The position numbers and the translations under genes were made by a program. The notes under the pieces are model-generated. The model saw only the letters and a list, made by a program, of their open reading frames with translations, did not search any database and was not told the DNA's origin. A DNA stretch of 64,000 nt, from contig JAJPKO010000018.1 in NCBI GenBank assembly GCA_021323655.1, positions 62,001 through 126,000 on the forward strand. The letters run 5' to 3'. The DNA is from Acidobacteriaceae bacterium (GTDB taxonomy: Bacteria; Acidobacteriota; Terriglobia; Terriglobales; Acidobacteriaceae). Shown here one piece after another: positions 27,063-36,319 of the stretch; position 1 is the stretch's first letter, and each line of letters starts with the position of its first letter.

Positions 27063-28153
27063 GCTCTCTTCCTGTGGGGATGGGCGGCCGCCCGCGCCTT
27101 TGCTTTTGCCACTTTCGTTGCCAGTTGCTGCTGCGGAACAGGGGCCGCATCCGGCACTTGTGCCGGATGGTTCGTCTCCGCAGTCTTTGACATATTCAGC
27201 ACCACCTGCCGGTCATAGCGCAGGTCTACTGAGGCAAGATTGGGATACTGCTGCTTCCACTCCGCCAGGTGCTCCTTGTATTCATTCCAGCGGTTCAGAA
27301 AATTGTCCTGACCAAAGTGCAGCAGAATGTCTGATCCATTGGCCGAAACCAGCCCCTGCACATCCTCCGGGTCAGAGATATCAATTTCGCTCAGTTGCTG
27401 TGACACCTTCTCGCTTCCGGTGTCAATGTCGTTCATAAACTTCTGGTAGAGCTTCATCCGCGGGCGCCGCACTGAAAGCGGGTCCTGCGGGTCAATGCCC
27501 GTCACCACCGGAAAAGAGTAGTGCTTTGCCGCAAGGGCAGCCGGGGCCATGTCCAGCAGCACGCCGTCCCCATCCACCAGCTTGATCTGGTTGCCGACGC
27601 GGGCAAAGGCCACCGGTACGCGCTCCACAATTGAGACGCGGAGCTGGTTTGGCAGAATCCGCATCACCGTGGCATGCGCCACCCACGGAAGCTGCTCCAG
27701 CTGCTCCCGCCGCTGCGTCAGCGGCACATAGAAAAGGTTGCGTCCGATGTCTGCCCCGAACACCGAGAGCAGCTCAGGCCGCGTCAGCTGGCTGTTGCCA
27801 TCAATCTGAATATTTGAGGCCGACTCAATCCGGAAATGCGGGTCATGGTTCAGAAAATTCTCGACCGCCATTACTGCCATCCACACCAGGACCACCACCA
27901 GCACTGCTGAGAAGCCCAGCAGCACACGTCCTGGAACCGTCCTGGTGAGGAAAGGAGGCAGCAGGCCCTTGCGCACAGGAACACGTTTGCGCGCGCGCAG
28001 GAACACCTCGTCTTCTACCGTGCCGTCATCGTCTATATGAGGACGGTACGGCAGAGGACGCGTCCGGACCTTCACCGCAGGACGCAGAAACTCGTCCAGC
28101 TGTTCCTGTTCCGTAACCGTGGGGCCGTCTTGATAAGAACCGATTTTCGCCAC
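27059..28153 (-). CDS. ftsQ: Cell division protein FtsQ
   Basis: FtsQ is a bitopic divisome protein. It has about 70 cytoplasmic residues rich in Arg, a single membrane helix around 80-100 (GFSAVLVVVLVWMAVMAV), a POTRA domain (FRIESASNIQIDGNSQLTRP onward) and a periplasmic beta domain with WVAHATVMRILPNQLRVSIVE. The C-terminal tail (about 335-364) is basic and Ala-rich. It is the first gene of the ftsQAZ unit. No murC, murB or ddl lies directly upstream, unlike many dcw clusters; a TetR gene in the same direction ends 130 bp downstream of none of them. Confidence 0.9.
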   Translation of the reverse strand: MAKIGSYQDGPTVTEQEQLDEFLRPAVKVRTRPLPYRPHIDDDGTVEDEVFLRARKRVPVRKGLLPPFLTRTVPGRVLLGFSAVLVVVLVWMAVMAVENFLNHDPHFRIESASNIQIDGNSQLTRPELLSVFGADIGRNLFYVPLTQRREQLEQLPWVAHATVMRILPNQLRVSIVERVPVAFARVGNQIKLVDGDGVLLDMAPAALAAKHYSFPVVTGIDPQDPLSVRRPRMKLYQKFMNDIDTGSEKVSQQLSEIDISDPEDVQGLVSANGSDILLHFGQDNFLNRWNEYKEHLAEWKQQYPNLASVDLRYDRQVVLNMSKTAETNHPAQVPDAAPVPQQQLATKVAKAKARAAAHPHRKRA

Positions 28154-28284
28154 GCCCGAGCCGAGTCGTGAGAGTCGCCACGTCTACTATAACGTGCAAC
28201 CTGCTGTGGATGGATGAATTTCCCCCGGGTGAATCTAAGAAGACAATCTCAAATCAGTTTTCGCGATCAAAACCACCAGCACCG

Positions 28285-28938
28285 TCATTTCGGCTCTCTC
28301 TGCCGCGCCAGCCGCTTCTTCACCTTGTCTGACAAGATCCACGCCTCCGTCACCCGCTCCAGTTCTCCGATCCTGTCTCCGCCCGCAATCACAATCCCCG
28401 ATAGCAGCGTTATCAGCAGCGAAAGCATCTCCTGCCGAGCAATGTCATTCCGGAAAACGCCGCTTGCGATTCCTTCCTGGATCATCTCTTCCAGCCCCTG
28501 CCTCCAATGGAAGTGCATCTCTTCCATCACGCGCTGCACCTCCGGATCGCGCTTGCCCCGCACTCCCAGCTCAAGGTTCACCAGTAACAGGCGTGGCTCG
28601 CAGGCAAAGTAATACCGCGAGTCCGAGAACTCCTGCCGCAGCCGGTCCAGCGCCGGAAATCCCGAAGGAGCGGGCTTCGGCCCGTGCACCACAATAAACT
28701 TTGCCTGAAGATACTGCGCCAGTCCCTGGATCAGGTCCTGTTTGGTAGGGAAGTAGTAGTGCAACGTGGCCACATTGACCCCGGCCAGCGACGCCACCGC
28801 CCGCGTGCGCAATCCCTCAAATCCGCTCTCGGCCACTGCATCAAAGGCCGCCCGCAGCAGCAGAAGCCGCTTCCTGCTGTGGTCGTCCCTGGGTTCTAGC
28901 CAGTGCTTGCACCATTCGGGTATCTGCGACTCATCCAT
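28285..28938 (-). CDS. TetR/AcrR family transcriptional regulator
   Basis: The 217-residue protein has an N-terminal TetR helix-turn-helix (about 22-68: LLLLRAAFDAVAESGFEGLR, then VASLAGVNVATLHYYFPTK) and a C-terminal ligand-binding helical domain. A 16-bp perfect palindrome lies 32 bp upstream of the start, which suggests autorepression. No transporter or enzyme gene is divergent from it, so the regulated target is not evident: hflX upstream reads in the same direction. Ligand unknown. Confidence 0.9.
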   Translation of the reverse strand: MDESQIPEWCKHWLEPRDDHSRKRLLLLRAAFDAVAESGFEGLRTRAVASLAGVNVATLHYYFPTKQDLIQGLAQYLQAKFIVVHGPKPAPSGFPALDRLRQEFSDSRYYFACEPRLLLVNLELGVRGKRDPEVQRVMEEMHFHWRQGLEEMIQEGIASGVFRNDIARQEMLSLLITLLSGIVIAGGDRIGELERVTEAWILSDKVKKRLARQREPK

Positions 28939-28949
28939 TGGAGGATGTT

Positions 28950-28987
28950 AATCAATCATTTGATCAGAGTCAATCAGCTGATTGATT
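28950..28987. promoter_or_regulatory. Putative TetR operator
   Basis: The perfect 16-bp palindrome TCAATCAGCTGATTGA spans 28970-28985. A second, overlapping inverted repeat AATCAATCA (28950-28958) / TGATTGATT (28979-28987) shares the same half-site. Position just upstream of the TetR start fits an autoregulatory operator. Confidence 0.65.
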
Positions 28988-29055
28988 TATTTCGAGAAAT
29001 CCTTCCGCATCAGAATCTCCTTGACTCGCCCCTGCCTGGGCGTAGACTGGACATA

Positions 29056-30480
29056 TCACCTATGACCCGGTTCAGGGTCCGACGGGCTGGATATTTGGGA
29101 ATCTCCACCGCTCCCACTTGTTCGGCCCGTTCTTGCATTCACCCGAAATTCCCGGTACCGGCCCAGCAGCGACGCAGGCCCGGCCACCGTCATCCGCACC
29201 AGGTTCCCGCGAAACTCCCGCTCGCGCAGCAGGCTCCCGGCACCCAGCGCAGCCAGAACATCCCCCCGCGACTGCGGAATCTCAAACGTCTGCTCCATCA
29301 CCGGATCGCCGACCAGGGCTTCATCCACGCGCTCGAGCAGCGCATTCAGGCCGGTTTCAAATTTTGCTGACACCAGTACCGCGCCATGGTTCAGCAGCAT
29401 CTCCCGCTCATGCTCAGTCAGCAGGTCTATTTTGTTCATGACTTCAATCCGTGGCTTCTTCAAAACATCGAGCTCAGCCAGCACCTTTTCAACTTCCGCC
29501 TTCTGCTCGTCCTTCACCCGGCTGGAAGCGTCGCGCACATGCAGCAGGACCTCGGCCTTCTGCACCTCTTCCAGGGTTGCTCGAAAGGACGTCACCAGCG
29601 TATGCGGCAGGTCCTGAATAAATCCCACTGTGTCCGACAGCAGAATCTTCCTGCGCGATGGCAGCAGGATCGCCTTCAGCTTGGGATCGAGCGTCGCAAA
29701 CATGCGTGCCGACTCGAGCACCCCTGCTCTTGTAAGCGCATTAAAAAGCGTGCTCTTGCCCGCGTTGGTATAGCCAACCAGCGCTACCGTCGGCACCGGG
29801 ACTGCCTCGCGTCGCTGCCGCTGCTGGCTGCGTACCCGCCGCACCGCCTCAAGTTCATGCCTCAGATGTACAAGACGTCGTTGAATCTTCCGCCGGTCAG
29901 TCTCAAGCTGCGTTTCGCCCGGCCCGCGCGTCCCGATGCCGCCGCCCAGTTGCGACATCGCCTTTCCCCGCCCAGCCAGTCGCGGCAGCATGTATTCAAG
30001 CTGCGCCAGCTCCACCTGCAGCTGGCCTTCACGGGTGCGTGCGTGGCGGGCAAAAATGTCGAGAATAAGCTGCGTTCGGTCCAGAACGCGACAGGGAAGT
30101 GCCGCTTCCAGGTTTCGCAGCTGGGTAGGGGTCAGGTCGTGATCAAACAGCACCACATTTGCGCCTGTGGAAGCAGCTACGCCAGCCAGCTCTTCCACCT
30201 TGCCGCTGCCAATCAGCGTTGCTGGATCAGGACGAGGACGCCGCTGCACGATCTCTCCGGCGATCTCCGCCCCGGCGCTCACCACCAGGTCGCGAAATTC
30301 GCTGAAAATGTCTTCTTCGTGCGCAGGGGGTGCTGGATGCAATTCTGCATTTGCCGCGCTGGAAGACAGCTTCTGTGTCTCCCGCGCCACTAAGGCAGAG
30401 GGCGGCAAAGGCAATTTTCGCGCGGAGAACTCCACCGCTACCAAAAGAGCGCGGTCTTCTGTGCGATGAAGTCCATCCAC
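29056..30480 (-). CDS. hflX: GTPase HflX
   Basis: HflX is a ribosome-associated GTPase that splits stalled or hibernating 70S ribosomes. With the GTG at 30480 it has 474 residues; a GTG at 30528 adds 16 residues and overlaps hfq by 32 bp. An N-terminal HflX domain with the signature [16 protein letters not shown] precedes the G domain with Walker [16 protein letters not shown] (G3) and NKIDLL (G4). The segment [11 protein letters not shown] is also typical. It follows hfq directly, the same order as in E. coli. Confidence 0.95.
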   Translation of the reverse strand: MDGLHRTEDRALLVAVEFSARKLPLPPSALVARETQKLSSSAANAELHPAPPAHEEDIFSEFRDLVVSAGAEIAGEIVQRRPRPDPATLIGSGKVEELAGVAASTGANVVLFDHDLTPTQLRNLEAALPCRVLDRTQLILDIFARHARTREGQLQVELAQLEYMLPRLAGRGKAMSQLGGGIGTRGPGETQLETDRRKIQRRLVHLRHELEAVRRVRSQQRQRREAVPVPTVALVGYTNAGKSTLFNALTRAGVLESARMFATLDPKLKAILLPSRRKILLSDTVGFIQDLPHTLVTSFRATLEEVQKAEVLLHVRDASSRVKDEQKAEVEKVLAELDVLKKPRIEVMNKIDLLTEHEREMLLNHGAVLVSAKFETGLNALLERVDEALVGDPVMEQTFEIPQSRGDVLAALGAGSLLREREFRGNLVRMTVAGPASLLGRYREFRVNARTGRTSGSGGDSQISSPSDPEPGHR

Positions 30481-30496
30481 GAAATACTGTTTCCGG

Positions 30497-30802
30497 TTAT
30501 GCGCTCTGCTGTTCCGTCGCTGGAACACTGTTGCTCACAGTGGACTGCGCCGTGGTATGCGACGACGGTACCTTGTGCTCCGTATGCAGCACAGACCGCG
30601 AGCTTACCACCGTCGAAATGGCATGCTTGAAGATAAGCTGTTCCTGGTTGTTATTTTCCAGAAGCACTGAATACTTATCAAAAGAGCGAATCCGGCCTGT
30701 AAGCTTTACTCCGCTTACAAGGTAGATGGTGATGGGGGTTTTATCTTTCCGGACCGTATTGAGAAATGTGTCCTGAATATTTTGTGCCGGCTTGTTGTCC
30801 AT
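30497..30802 (-). CDS. hfq: RNA chaperone Hfq
   Basis: Hfq is the hexameric Sm-like protein that pairs small RNAs with mRNAs. The Sm1 segment [21 protein letters not shown] (positions about 22-42) and Sm2 segment [10 protein letters not shown] are both recognisable. The proximal-face residues Q8 and the KH pair of the uridine pocket are kept (NIQDTFL; FKHAIS). At 101 residues it carries a C-terminal Ser/Thr/Gln-rich tail of about 30 residues. AGGAGA precedes the ATG. It leads the hfq-hflX unit. Confidence 0.96.
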   Translation of the reverse strand: MDNKPAQNIQDTFLNTVRKDKTPITIYLVSGVKLTGRIRSFDKYSVLLENNNQEQLIFKHAISTVVSSRSVLHTEHKVPSSHTTAQSTVSNSVPATEQQSA

Positions 30803-31250
30803 GTGCCGATCTCCTGTGCTTTTATCTTTAAGATTTTTACTGCGTTAAAAAACTCATGCCAAATGCCCGAAGGCAAATGCTTCTGTTCAGTTTAAGTAAA
30901 CACAATACGGGGTCTGCCTCAATCATGCAAATCCCGCCTACAACCCAAGGTGACGCGCAAACCACCTTAGACAAACTTAGATGCAGAATTTCCTCGCTGG
31001 ATGCTCGGGAAAAGTCCTGGCTGAAGGTGCAGACACCAGATAGTGAGTTTCCACCCGTCACCGTTGCAAAAATCTCTCGCCCAAGACGGGTGACCCCGCG
31101 TTCGCGAATCAAACGTGGGCCGAACTAGTTCGCACAAAGCGCGCTCCAAAGAGGCTTCAGCGCCACATTTGGTGTCACCCGTGACCTAACCTGGTTCCTC
31201 CTCCCATTTCCGACGCGTCTTCCACACACATTCGCAGTATCCTGAACAGC
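30803..31250. other. Gene-free interval upstream of hfq and the MBL hydrolase
   Basis: These 448 bp separate two divergent genes and must hold both promoters. An open frame of 90 codons on the plus strand (30856-31128) has no ribosome site and no protein-like pattern, and I do not call it. No tRNA-like T-arm and no clear terminator is visible. A small RNA could be present but nothing in the sequence demands it. Confidence 0.5.
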
Positions 31251-32231
31251 ATGGTTCGGATGACGGTGCTTGCCAGCGGTTCGAAAGGCAACAGCACCAT
31301 TGTCTCTACCTCAAAAACACGCATTCTCGTGGACGCCGGCCTTTCCTGCCGCGAGCTGTTCAAGCGCATGAGGTCAGTCAACGAAGACCCCACCACACTT
31401 GATGCCGTCCTCATCACCCACGAGCATCAGGACCACGTGCAGGGGCTTTCTGTTACCGCACGCAAGCTGGGAATCCCCGTCTACTTTACCGAGGCCACGC
31501 ATCGCGCCTGGATGCGCTGGATGACTCCCCGCAAGCGCCTCACCTATGCTGAATGGCTGGAGCAGCGCAGGCAGGAAGCAGAGAAGAAGAAGGCCGAAGC
31601 CGAAGCGCAAGGCGCCGAGCCCGCTCCGGAGATGGCCAATCCTTTCTATCGCGAGCAGCAACTCGCCGAATGCGCCGTCGAAGAAGAGGAACTCAAATCA
31701 GAAGAGAAGCAGGAGGCCGACCCCTGCGCCCTGCCCGCCGTTGAATATTTCCGCGCCGGCAGCCAGTTCTCCATCGGCGACATCACCATCAGCGCCTTCA
31801 CCATTCCGCATGACGCCATTGATCCCGTCGGGTTCGTCTTCCAGGCCGAGGGGGTCCGCATCGGTATTGCCACGGACCTGGGTTACATGCCGCCCAACGT
31901 CAGTTTGCAGTTGCGCGGCTGTGATGTTCTTATGCTGGAATCGAACCATGACCTCGAAATGCTGCGCGATGGCCCCTATCCCTGGTCCGTCAAACAGCGG
32001 GTCATGTCCCGCGTCGGTCACCTGTCAAATGACGCCGCCGCCAGTTTCCTGGAATCGCATTACGACGGAAATGCGTCTTATATAGTGTTGGCGCATTTAT
32101 CGGAAAGCAACAACCTTCCCGAACTTGCGCGGCTCTCAGCAGAGCATGCCTTGCGGGATCGTATGAGATTGCTGAGAAACAAGTTAGTGCTGGCTGAACA
32201 AAGTACGGCAATAGGGCCTATTCTTCTGTAG
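31251..32231 (+). CDS. MBL-fold metallohydrolase, YycJ/WalJ-like, with a charged insert
   Basis: The metal site THEHQDH (56-62) follows a start MTVLASGSKGNST typical of the YycJ/WalJ group, a predicted 5'-3' exonuclease family. Later ligand motifs include TIPHDAIDPVG, IATDLGY, LESNHD and VGHLSND. Homologues are about 260 residues; this has 326. The surplus is about residues 95-163, a Glu/Lys/Ala/Gln-rich stretch (EQRRQEAEKKKAEAEAQ) likely to be helical, placed between the core after RKRLTYAEW and the strand PAVEYF. It probably acts in DNA repair or cell-wall linked regulation, as for B. subtilis YycJ; the role here is inference. Confidence 0.88.
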   Translation: MVRMTVLASGSKGNSTIVSTSKTRILVDAGLSCRELFKRMRSVNEDPTTLDAVLITHEHQDHVQGLSVTARKLGIPVYFTEATHRAWMRWMTPRKRLTYAEWLEQRRQEAEKKKAEAEAQGAEPAPEMANPFYREQQLAECAVEEEELKSEEKQEADPCALPAVEYFRAGSQFSIGDITISAFTIPHDAIDPVGFVFQAEGVRIGIATDLGYMPPNVSLQLRGCDVLMLESNHDLEMLRDGPYPWSVKQRVMSRVGHLSNDAAASFLESHYDGNASYIVLAHLSESNNLPELARLSAEHALRDRMRLLRNKLVLAEQSTAIGPILL

Positions 32232-32355
32232 ACGGAAGTCGTTTTATACTAAGGGGAGTTACCCGCGGCTCTATTGTTTGTTTTTTGGAAACATCACGCA
32301 GCGGATTCTAAAGGCGTGATCGCCAGCAAACCGAATTGAAGCGGAGAAAAGCAAT

Positions 32356-32802
32356 ATGACATCCTGCACTGATCCAGTGGTTGGCGACATATTATCCAGT
32401 TGGAGATATGACATCTCCGGGATTTCCCCTGAGATGCGCACCGATTACGAACAGCATCTGGCTGAATGCCAGCATTGCCGCTCCCGCCAGCGCCTGCACC
32501 GCACCGTGGACGTCGTGCTCATTGGCTTGGCCACTGTCTCCTCTCTCGCCTTCCTGCTGGCGCTTGCCGTCATCCATCGCATTGAACCGCTGCGCAACTG
32601 GGCAGTGGTCAACCTGCACCTCCATCAGATGGATGTGGTGCTCACCCTGCAGGCCGCAGCCGTCTTCGGTCTGCTGGTCTCGATCCTCGCCTGGATTCTG
32701 GTGGCCATCGCCACCCCGGTTCCGGTCTATCTCACCAGTATGGCCCTGACCCAGGCCCGCGGACTGCATAACCGCAACCGCACCCCCAGCAAAGCCGCCT
32801 GA
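32356..32802 (+). CDS. Membrane protein with zinc-finger-like HxxxCxxC motif
   Basis: The 148-residue protein has H34-x3-C38-x2-C41 near its N-terminus (QHLAECQHCRSR), the zf-HC2 pattern of anti-sigma factors, then two or three membrane helices (about 52-72, 92-122) and a short basic tail. No sigma gene is adjacent, so an anti-sigma role is not shown. It is followed after 3 bp by the palindrome at 32806-32834, which may end its transcript. Confidence 0.75.
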   Translation: MTSCTDPVVGDILSSWRYDISGISPEMRTDYEQHLAECQHCRSRQRLHRTVDVVLIGLATVSSLAFLLALAVIHRIEPLRNWAVVNLHLHQMDVVLTLQAAAVFGLLVSILAWILVAIATPVPVYLTSMALTQARGLHNRNRTPSKAA

Positions 32803-32805
32803 TCT

Positions 32806-32834
32806 TTCCACCCTTTGCTCTGCAAAGGGTGGAA
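32806..32834. repeat. CCACCCTTTGC palindrome, REP-like and possible terminator
   Basis: Perfect 13-bp arms TTCCACCCTTTGC and GCAAAGGGTGGAA surround the loop TCT. It begins 3 bp after the 148-residue gene and would serve as a strong stem-loop for both converging transcripts. Confidence 0.85.
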
Positions 32835-32864
32835 GAACCAACTCTCAGAGGCTAGGAACAATCC

Positions 32865-32900
32865 GGGTGCCCCCACCCTTTCGCAAAACGAAAGGGGGAG
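32865..32900. repeat. GGGTGCCCCCACCC palindrome, REP-like
   Basis: GGGTGCCCC precedes arms CCCTTTCG (32876-32883) and CGAAAGGG (32889-32896). The leading GGGTGCCCC is shared with the copies in mnmG and at 48.3 kb. The rest of the 187-bp gap (to 32989) contains a G-rich stretch at 32976-32990 and no gene. Confidence 0.8.
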
Positions 32901-32989
32901 AAAGACCAAACTCTGAACCAGATGCCGGCGCACCAAATGACCTTCAACTCACATTAAATCAAGGCTTTAAAGGTAAAGTAGGGGGGCTC

Positions 32990-33364
32990 CTAACGCCCTC
33001 GGAGCCGCGCCAGCTGTCTACGATCGCGTTTGGAGGGCCTTCCTTCAAGAAAATCGAATTGAGGCATCGCCCTTCGTTCCTCGGCGAGCTTCTGGCGAAG
33101 CTCGCGGCTGGCCTCTGTCTCCTTGTAAAGCGTCTGAGCGGCGGAAGCCGGGCCGCGCACCTCGCTCAATTGCAGAACTTCGACCTGGAACTCACCACTG
33201 TCGTTCTTGATTTGCAGCAGGTCGCCCATACGCACTTCACGTGCCGGTTTGGCTGGCTGGCCATTCGCACTGATCCGGCCCAGCTCACACGCCCGTGAGG
33301 CAAGCGCGCGGGTCTTGAAGAATCGCGCAGCCCACAACCATTTGTCGATGCGTACACCAGTCAT
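32990..33364 (-). CDS. S4-domain RNA-binding protein, Hsp15-like
   Basis: Taking ATG 33364 gives 124 residues beginning MTGVRIDKWLWAARFFKTR, the canonical S4/Hsp15 start; a longer frame adds 42 residues that overlap the region upstream without family character. The S4 motif continues AELGRISANGQPAKPAREV-like with basic residues, followed by a C-terminal arm KLAEERRAMPQFDFLEG. Hsp15 in E. coli returns peptidyl-tRNA-blocked 50S subunits to translation. The product here is of similar size. Confidence 0.88.
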   Translation of the reverse strand: MTGVRIDKWLWAARFFKTRALASRACELGRISANGQPAKPAREVRMGDLLQIKNDSGEFQVEVLQLSEVRGPASAAQTLYKETEASRELRQKLAEERRAMPQFDFLEGRPSKRDRRQLARLRGR

Positions 33365-33398
33365 CCAGTGAAATTGTAATGGACGGACCACAGGGCCT

Positions 33399-34724
33399 TC
33401 AGACGCGCGGTTCCCAGCCCTTCTCATAAGTGCGGCGGCGCAGTTTCGTTGCCTCTTCGTCGCCGACAAAGGCGCTGGTTGCAGGATCAAGCTTCAGTTC
33501 GCGCTGCAGTTCCCAGGCGATGTTGGACATGAGCAGAATGCCGACCGAGATGCTGGCGTCTTCGATTGGTGAATCGAGCTTCGCTGCGGTACGGATGCCA
33601 TCCATCAGGTTCTTGAAGTGCAGCTGGGTCATTGAATCGCTGCCGACAAGGTCTGCGCTCGATGTTTTGCCTGCTTTGGGGACGCGATACTGGTCGATGA
33701 GCTTGCCATGCAGATCGCGGACTTCATATCCGTCTCGGTCCACGATGACTGTGCCCTCGGTGCCGTGAATCGCTGAGCCGCGGTCCCGATCGTAAAGCGG
33801 CATTCCGTTGCAGGACATGTTCTCCCAGGAAATCATCTTGTCGCCATACTCAAAGCTGGTGACGAGCGTGTCGTAGAACTGCCAGTCATCTTTGAACTGG
33901 TAGCGGCCTCCGGAAGAGGTGATACGCTCGGGCCATTTTGCATCGAGCGCCCAGCGACATACGTCAACTTCGTGCGTTCCGTTATTCAACGCCTCGCCTG
34001 TGCCATAAATGCGGAGCCAGTGCCAGTTGTAGGGGTGAATGTTGTCCTTATATGGGCGGCGCGGAGCAGGGCCTTGCCACAGGTCCCAGTCGAGGTTGGG
34101 CGGGACAGGCACCACTTTACCTGTGCCCATGGATTTCCGGGTGTTGCTATACCAGGCCTTAGCGAAGTAAGCGCGACCGATGAGGCCGGAGTGGATTTTC
34201 TGGACAATCTCGATGGTGTGCGGTGAAGAGCGCTGCTGGTTGCCCATCTGCACCAGCTTGTTGTATTTCTTCTGCGCCGCAACCAGCAGCTCGCACTCAT
34301 GCACGTTGTGGCTGCACGGCTTTTCCACGTACACATGCTTGCCGGCTTCGAGGGCAAGGATCGCCATAGGCGTATGCCAGTGGTCGGGCGTGGCAATGGT
34401 GAGCGCGTCCACGTCTTTTGATTCGAGGGTCTTGCGAAAGTCCTGGTCGGCCTGTGGGGCGGAGCCGGTGACCTTTTCCACAAAGCCCGCGTACTTCGCC
34501 AGGATGTTCTTGTCCACATCGGCCACATGCGTAATGCGCGCTGTGTCGCGGTTTGCATGCAGTCCGTCAAAATGCGCATAGGCGCGGCTGTTCAGACCGG
34601 CGACGGCGAAATTGATGCGCTCGTTTGCCCCGACAATCTGCGAATAGCTCTTCGCAGTTGTAGCAACGGCAATTCCGGCTGTGGTGGAGGCGAGTCCCTT
34701 GGCAAATTCGCGGCGTGTGAACAT
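33399..34724 (-). CDS. Gfo/Idh/MocA family oxidoreductase with Tat signal
   Basis: ATG 34724 follows CTGGAG and starts TRREFAKGLASTTAGIAVA, a twin-arginine signal (TRREFA); the frame to 34802 is longer but unconserved. The 441-residue protein has an N-terminal NAD(P)-binding domain (INFAVAGLNSRAYAH, ALTIATPDHWHTPMAILALE) and the dehydrogenase motif YVEKPCSHN. The C-terminal domain includes NGTHEVDVCRWALD. Exported members act on sugars or glycosides in the periplasm, often by reversible C3 oxidation. Neighbours give no pathway. Confidence 0.9.
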   Translation of the reverse strand: MFTRREFAKGLASTTAGIAVATTAKSYSQIVGANERINFAVAGLNSRAYAHFDGLHANRDTARITHVADVDKNILAKYAGFVEKVTGSAPQADQDFRKTLESKDVDALTIATPDHWHTPMAILALEAGKHVYVEKPCSHNVHECELLVAAQKKYNKLVQMGNQQRSSPHTIEIVQKIHSGLIGRAYFAKAWYSNTRKSMGTGKVVPVPPNLDWDLWQGPAPRRPYKDNIHPYNWHWLRIYGTGEALNNGTHEVDVCRWALDAKWPERITSSGGRYQFKDDWQFYDTLVTSFEYGDKMISWENMSCNGMPLYDRDRGSAIHGTEGTVIVDRDGYEVRDLHGKLIDQYRVPKAGKTSSADLVGSDSMTQLHFKNLMDGIRTAAKLDSPIEDASISVGILLMSNIAWELQRELKLDPATSAFVGDEEATKLRRRTYEKGWEPRV

Positions 34725-34863
34725 GGTTCTCCAGAAAGAATGATTGTAAAGCGTTGAAGGCGCAAAATTACGGCAGCGCTGGCGTGCTCGAAAATTCTGC
34801 AAGAACCAAGCCTACCAGCACCCAGGCCCGATGCGTACCGATAGCGGAAACAAGGGGCGAAAT

Positions 34864-34898
34864 GAAAGAAGCCACCCGGCAACAGGGCGGCTTCTTTC
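34864..34898. terminator. Hairpin terminator, probably for the DUF6599 transcript
   Basis: Arms GAAAGAAGCC (34864-34873) and GGCTTCTTTC (34889-34898) are perfect, with an inner GC-rich part, and are flanked by short A and T runs on both strands. It lies 269 bp beyond the minus-strand gene ending at 35168 and upstream of the oxidoreductase. The remaining 34725-35167 interval shows no gene. Confidence 0.7.
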
Positions 34899-35167
34899 GT
34901 TTAGGGAGAATAGTTCCAACGGAGGCAAAACCATCAGAACTTTCTGGCGAAATACTATGGGCACGCCGGAGGGGTGTCAAGGCAAAATCCCAGAAAGGTG
35001 TAAATCATTTTTTAATCAATCATTTAGATTGAGGAATTTTTAATAGGGAGTCAGGGTCCGCGTTCGCCTTTTGTTCTCCAAACATATGCCTTGTTTCATG
35101 CATGGCCTTTTTTATGTGTGGGTTAGACACACATTGCACCAGGTTTTGTGCAGTGTGCGATCTGGGG

Positions 35168-36280
35168 TCACTTCAATTTGAGCCGGATGAACTGATCGTC
35201 GCTGAGGGAAGACGCCGGTTTGCCTCTCATGCGTCGCACCAGCGCGCGGGCTCCACCGAAAAAGAATCCGAGGATGACAGCTGTGCCGCCGATGATTCCT
35301 GTTAATGCGGCGATGCCCAGAAGCAAGCGTGCTGTCTTCGATGATTCGCTGACATAGCCTTGCGGGCTTTCTACGGTGATGTCAGCGCGGTAATTGACTC
35401 CTTCGAGAAGCTTGTGCGCTTCGCTTGCAGAAAAATTTCCGCTGGTCACGGCGACGATGGGTCCGCTGCGGCGGACCTGAAGACTCTCTTTCAGGCTGTC
35501 AGTGAGCGGCTGCGGCCATTGTGAGTTGCCGCCTGCGTTCAGGAAATCAGTGAGCACCCTGGCGCGATTGATGGCGATCTGCGGTGTCGGATACATCAGC
35601 AGCGTAAGGGTGCCGTTACCGTGTGTGGTGGAATAGTGCGCAGTGACTGCCTCAGCGTCGCGATCGAAAGCTAATTCGTCCGGAGGAAGTACGCCTCCGC
35701 CCTGGCGGTAAGACTCGGTGCCGACGGCATAGCGGACGCTGCTGGCATCGAGCGATGCGGGTGGGAGGTAGCCCGGAAGCGGCGGAGCGATGGAACTGGG
35801 GCCGGAGATGCTGGGCAGGTCCTGTGCCAGCTCGCGCAACTGCGCAGCGGACATGGCGGTGATGTGATCGAAGGTGGCATCTACCAGGGTTGCGCCTTTC
35901 CAGAAGAGCACATGCGAACCGTCGAATGCGCCCTCGCTGCCAATGTCCTCTTTGCGCATCCCAGGACGACGATAAAACGTGAATGCTCCATAGGCGCCGG
36001 TAGCATCCTGAAAGCGGATGGCGCGGACGTTCAACTTGTTGTCCGGTTGAACATAGTTGGCGGAGGCAAACTCAGCAAACCCATACTCGCGCAGGACCGC
36101 GACATTTGCTTGGTCGGCGGCCTCGGCTGCTGTGCTTTGCTGTGCTGGTGCGGACTGGTGCCATCCTGCGAAATCAGAGGGCAGAATGGGAGACTGCTGA
36201 GAAGAAGGCGCGGCCTTTTGCGCCGAAAGCGAGGCAAAGGAGAACAGGGCGAGCGCAATGGAAAGCAAAGGGCGCGACAT
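35168..36280 (-). CDS. DUF6599-type exported protein
   Basis: The 370-residue protein has a signal peptide (LLSIALALFSFASLSAQ) and a body with FAGWHQSAPAQ, REYGFAEFASANYV and DATGAYGAFTFYRRPGM, the pattern I associate with the DUF6599 family common in Acidobacteriota. A C-terminal membrane helix lies at about 320-342 (LLLGIAALTGIIGGTAVILGF) followed by a basic tail (RRMRGKPASS), so most of the chain is periplasmic with a C-terminal anchor. Function unknown. Confidence 0.75.
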   Translation of the reverse strand: MSRPLLSIALALFSFASLSAQKAAPSSQQSPILPSDFAGWHQSAPAQQSTAAEAADQANVAVLREYGFAEFASANYVQPDNKLNVRAIRFQDATGAYGAFTFYRRPGMRKEDIGSEGAFDGSHVLFWKGATLVDATFDHITAMSAAQLRELAQDLPSISGPSSIAPPLPGYLPPASLDASSVRYAVGTESYRQGGGVLPPDELAFDRDAEAVTAHYSTTHGNGTLTLLMYPTPQIAINRARVLTDFLNAGGNSQWPQPLTDSLKESLQVRRSGPIVAVTSGNFSASEAHKLLEGVNYRADITVESPQGYVSESSKTARLLLGIAALTGIIGGTAVILGFFFGGARALVRRMRGKPASSLSDDQFIRLKLK

Positions 36281-36319
36281 AGAGTACTGCCTGTTTTGAG
36301 ACTACCACCGCGTCTTGCT

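Noticed and set aside
29386-30393. A 335-codon plus-strand frame opposite hflX
   Set aside because: It lies fully antisense to hflX, whose GTPase motifs are unmistakable.
30856-31128. A 90-codon frame between hfq and the MBL hydrolase
   Set aside because: No ribosome site, no protein-like hydrophobic or motif pattern, and poor coding style compared with neighbours.
31060-31135. Possible tRNA-like fold near 31.1 kb (GGGTGACCCCGCGTTCGCGAAT)
   Set aside because: No complete acceptor stem, anticodon loop or T-arm can be drawn.
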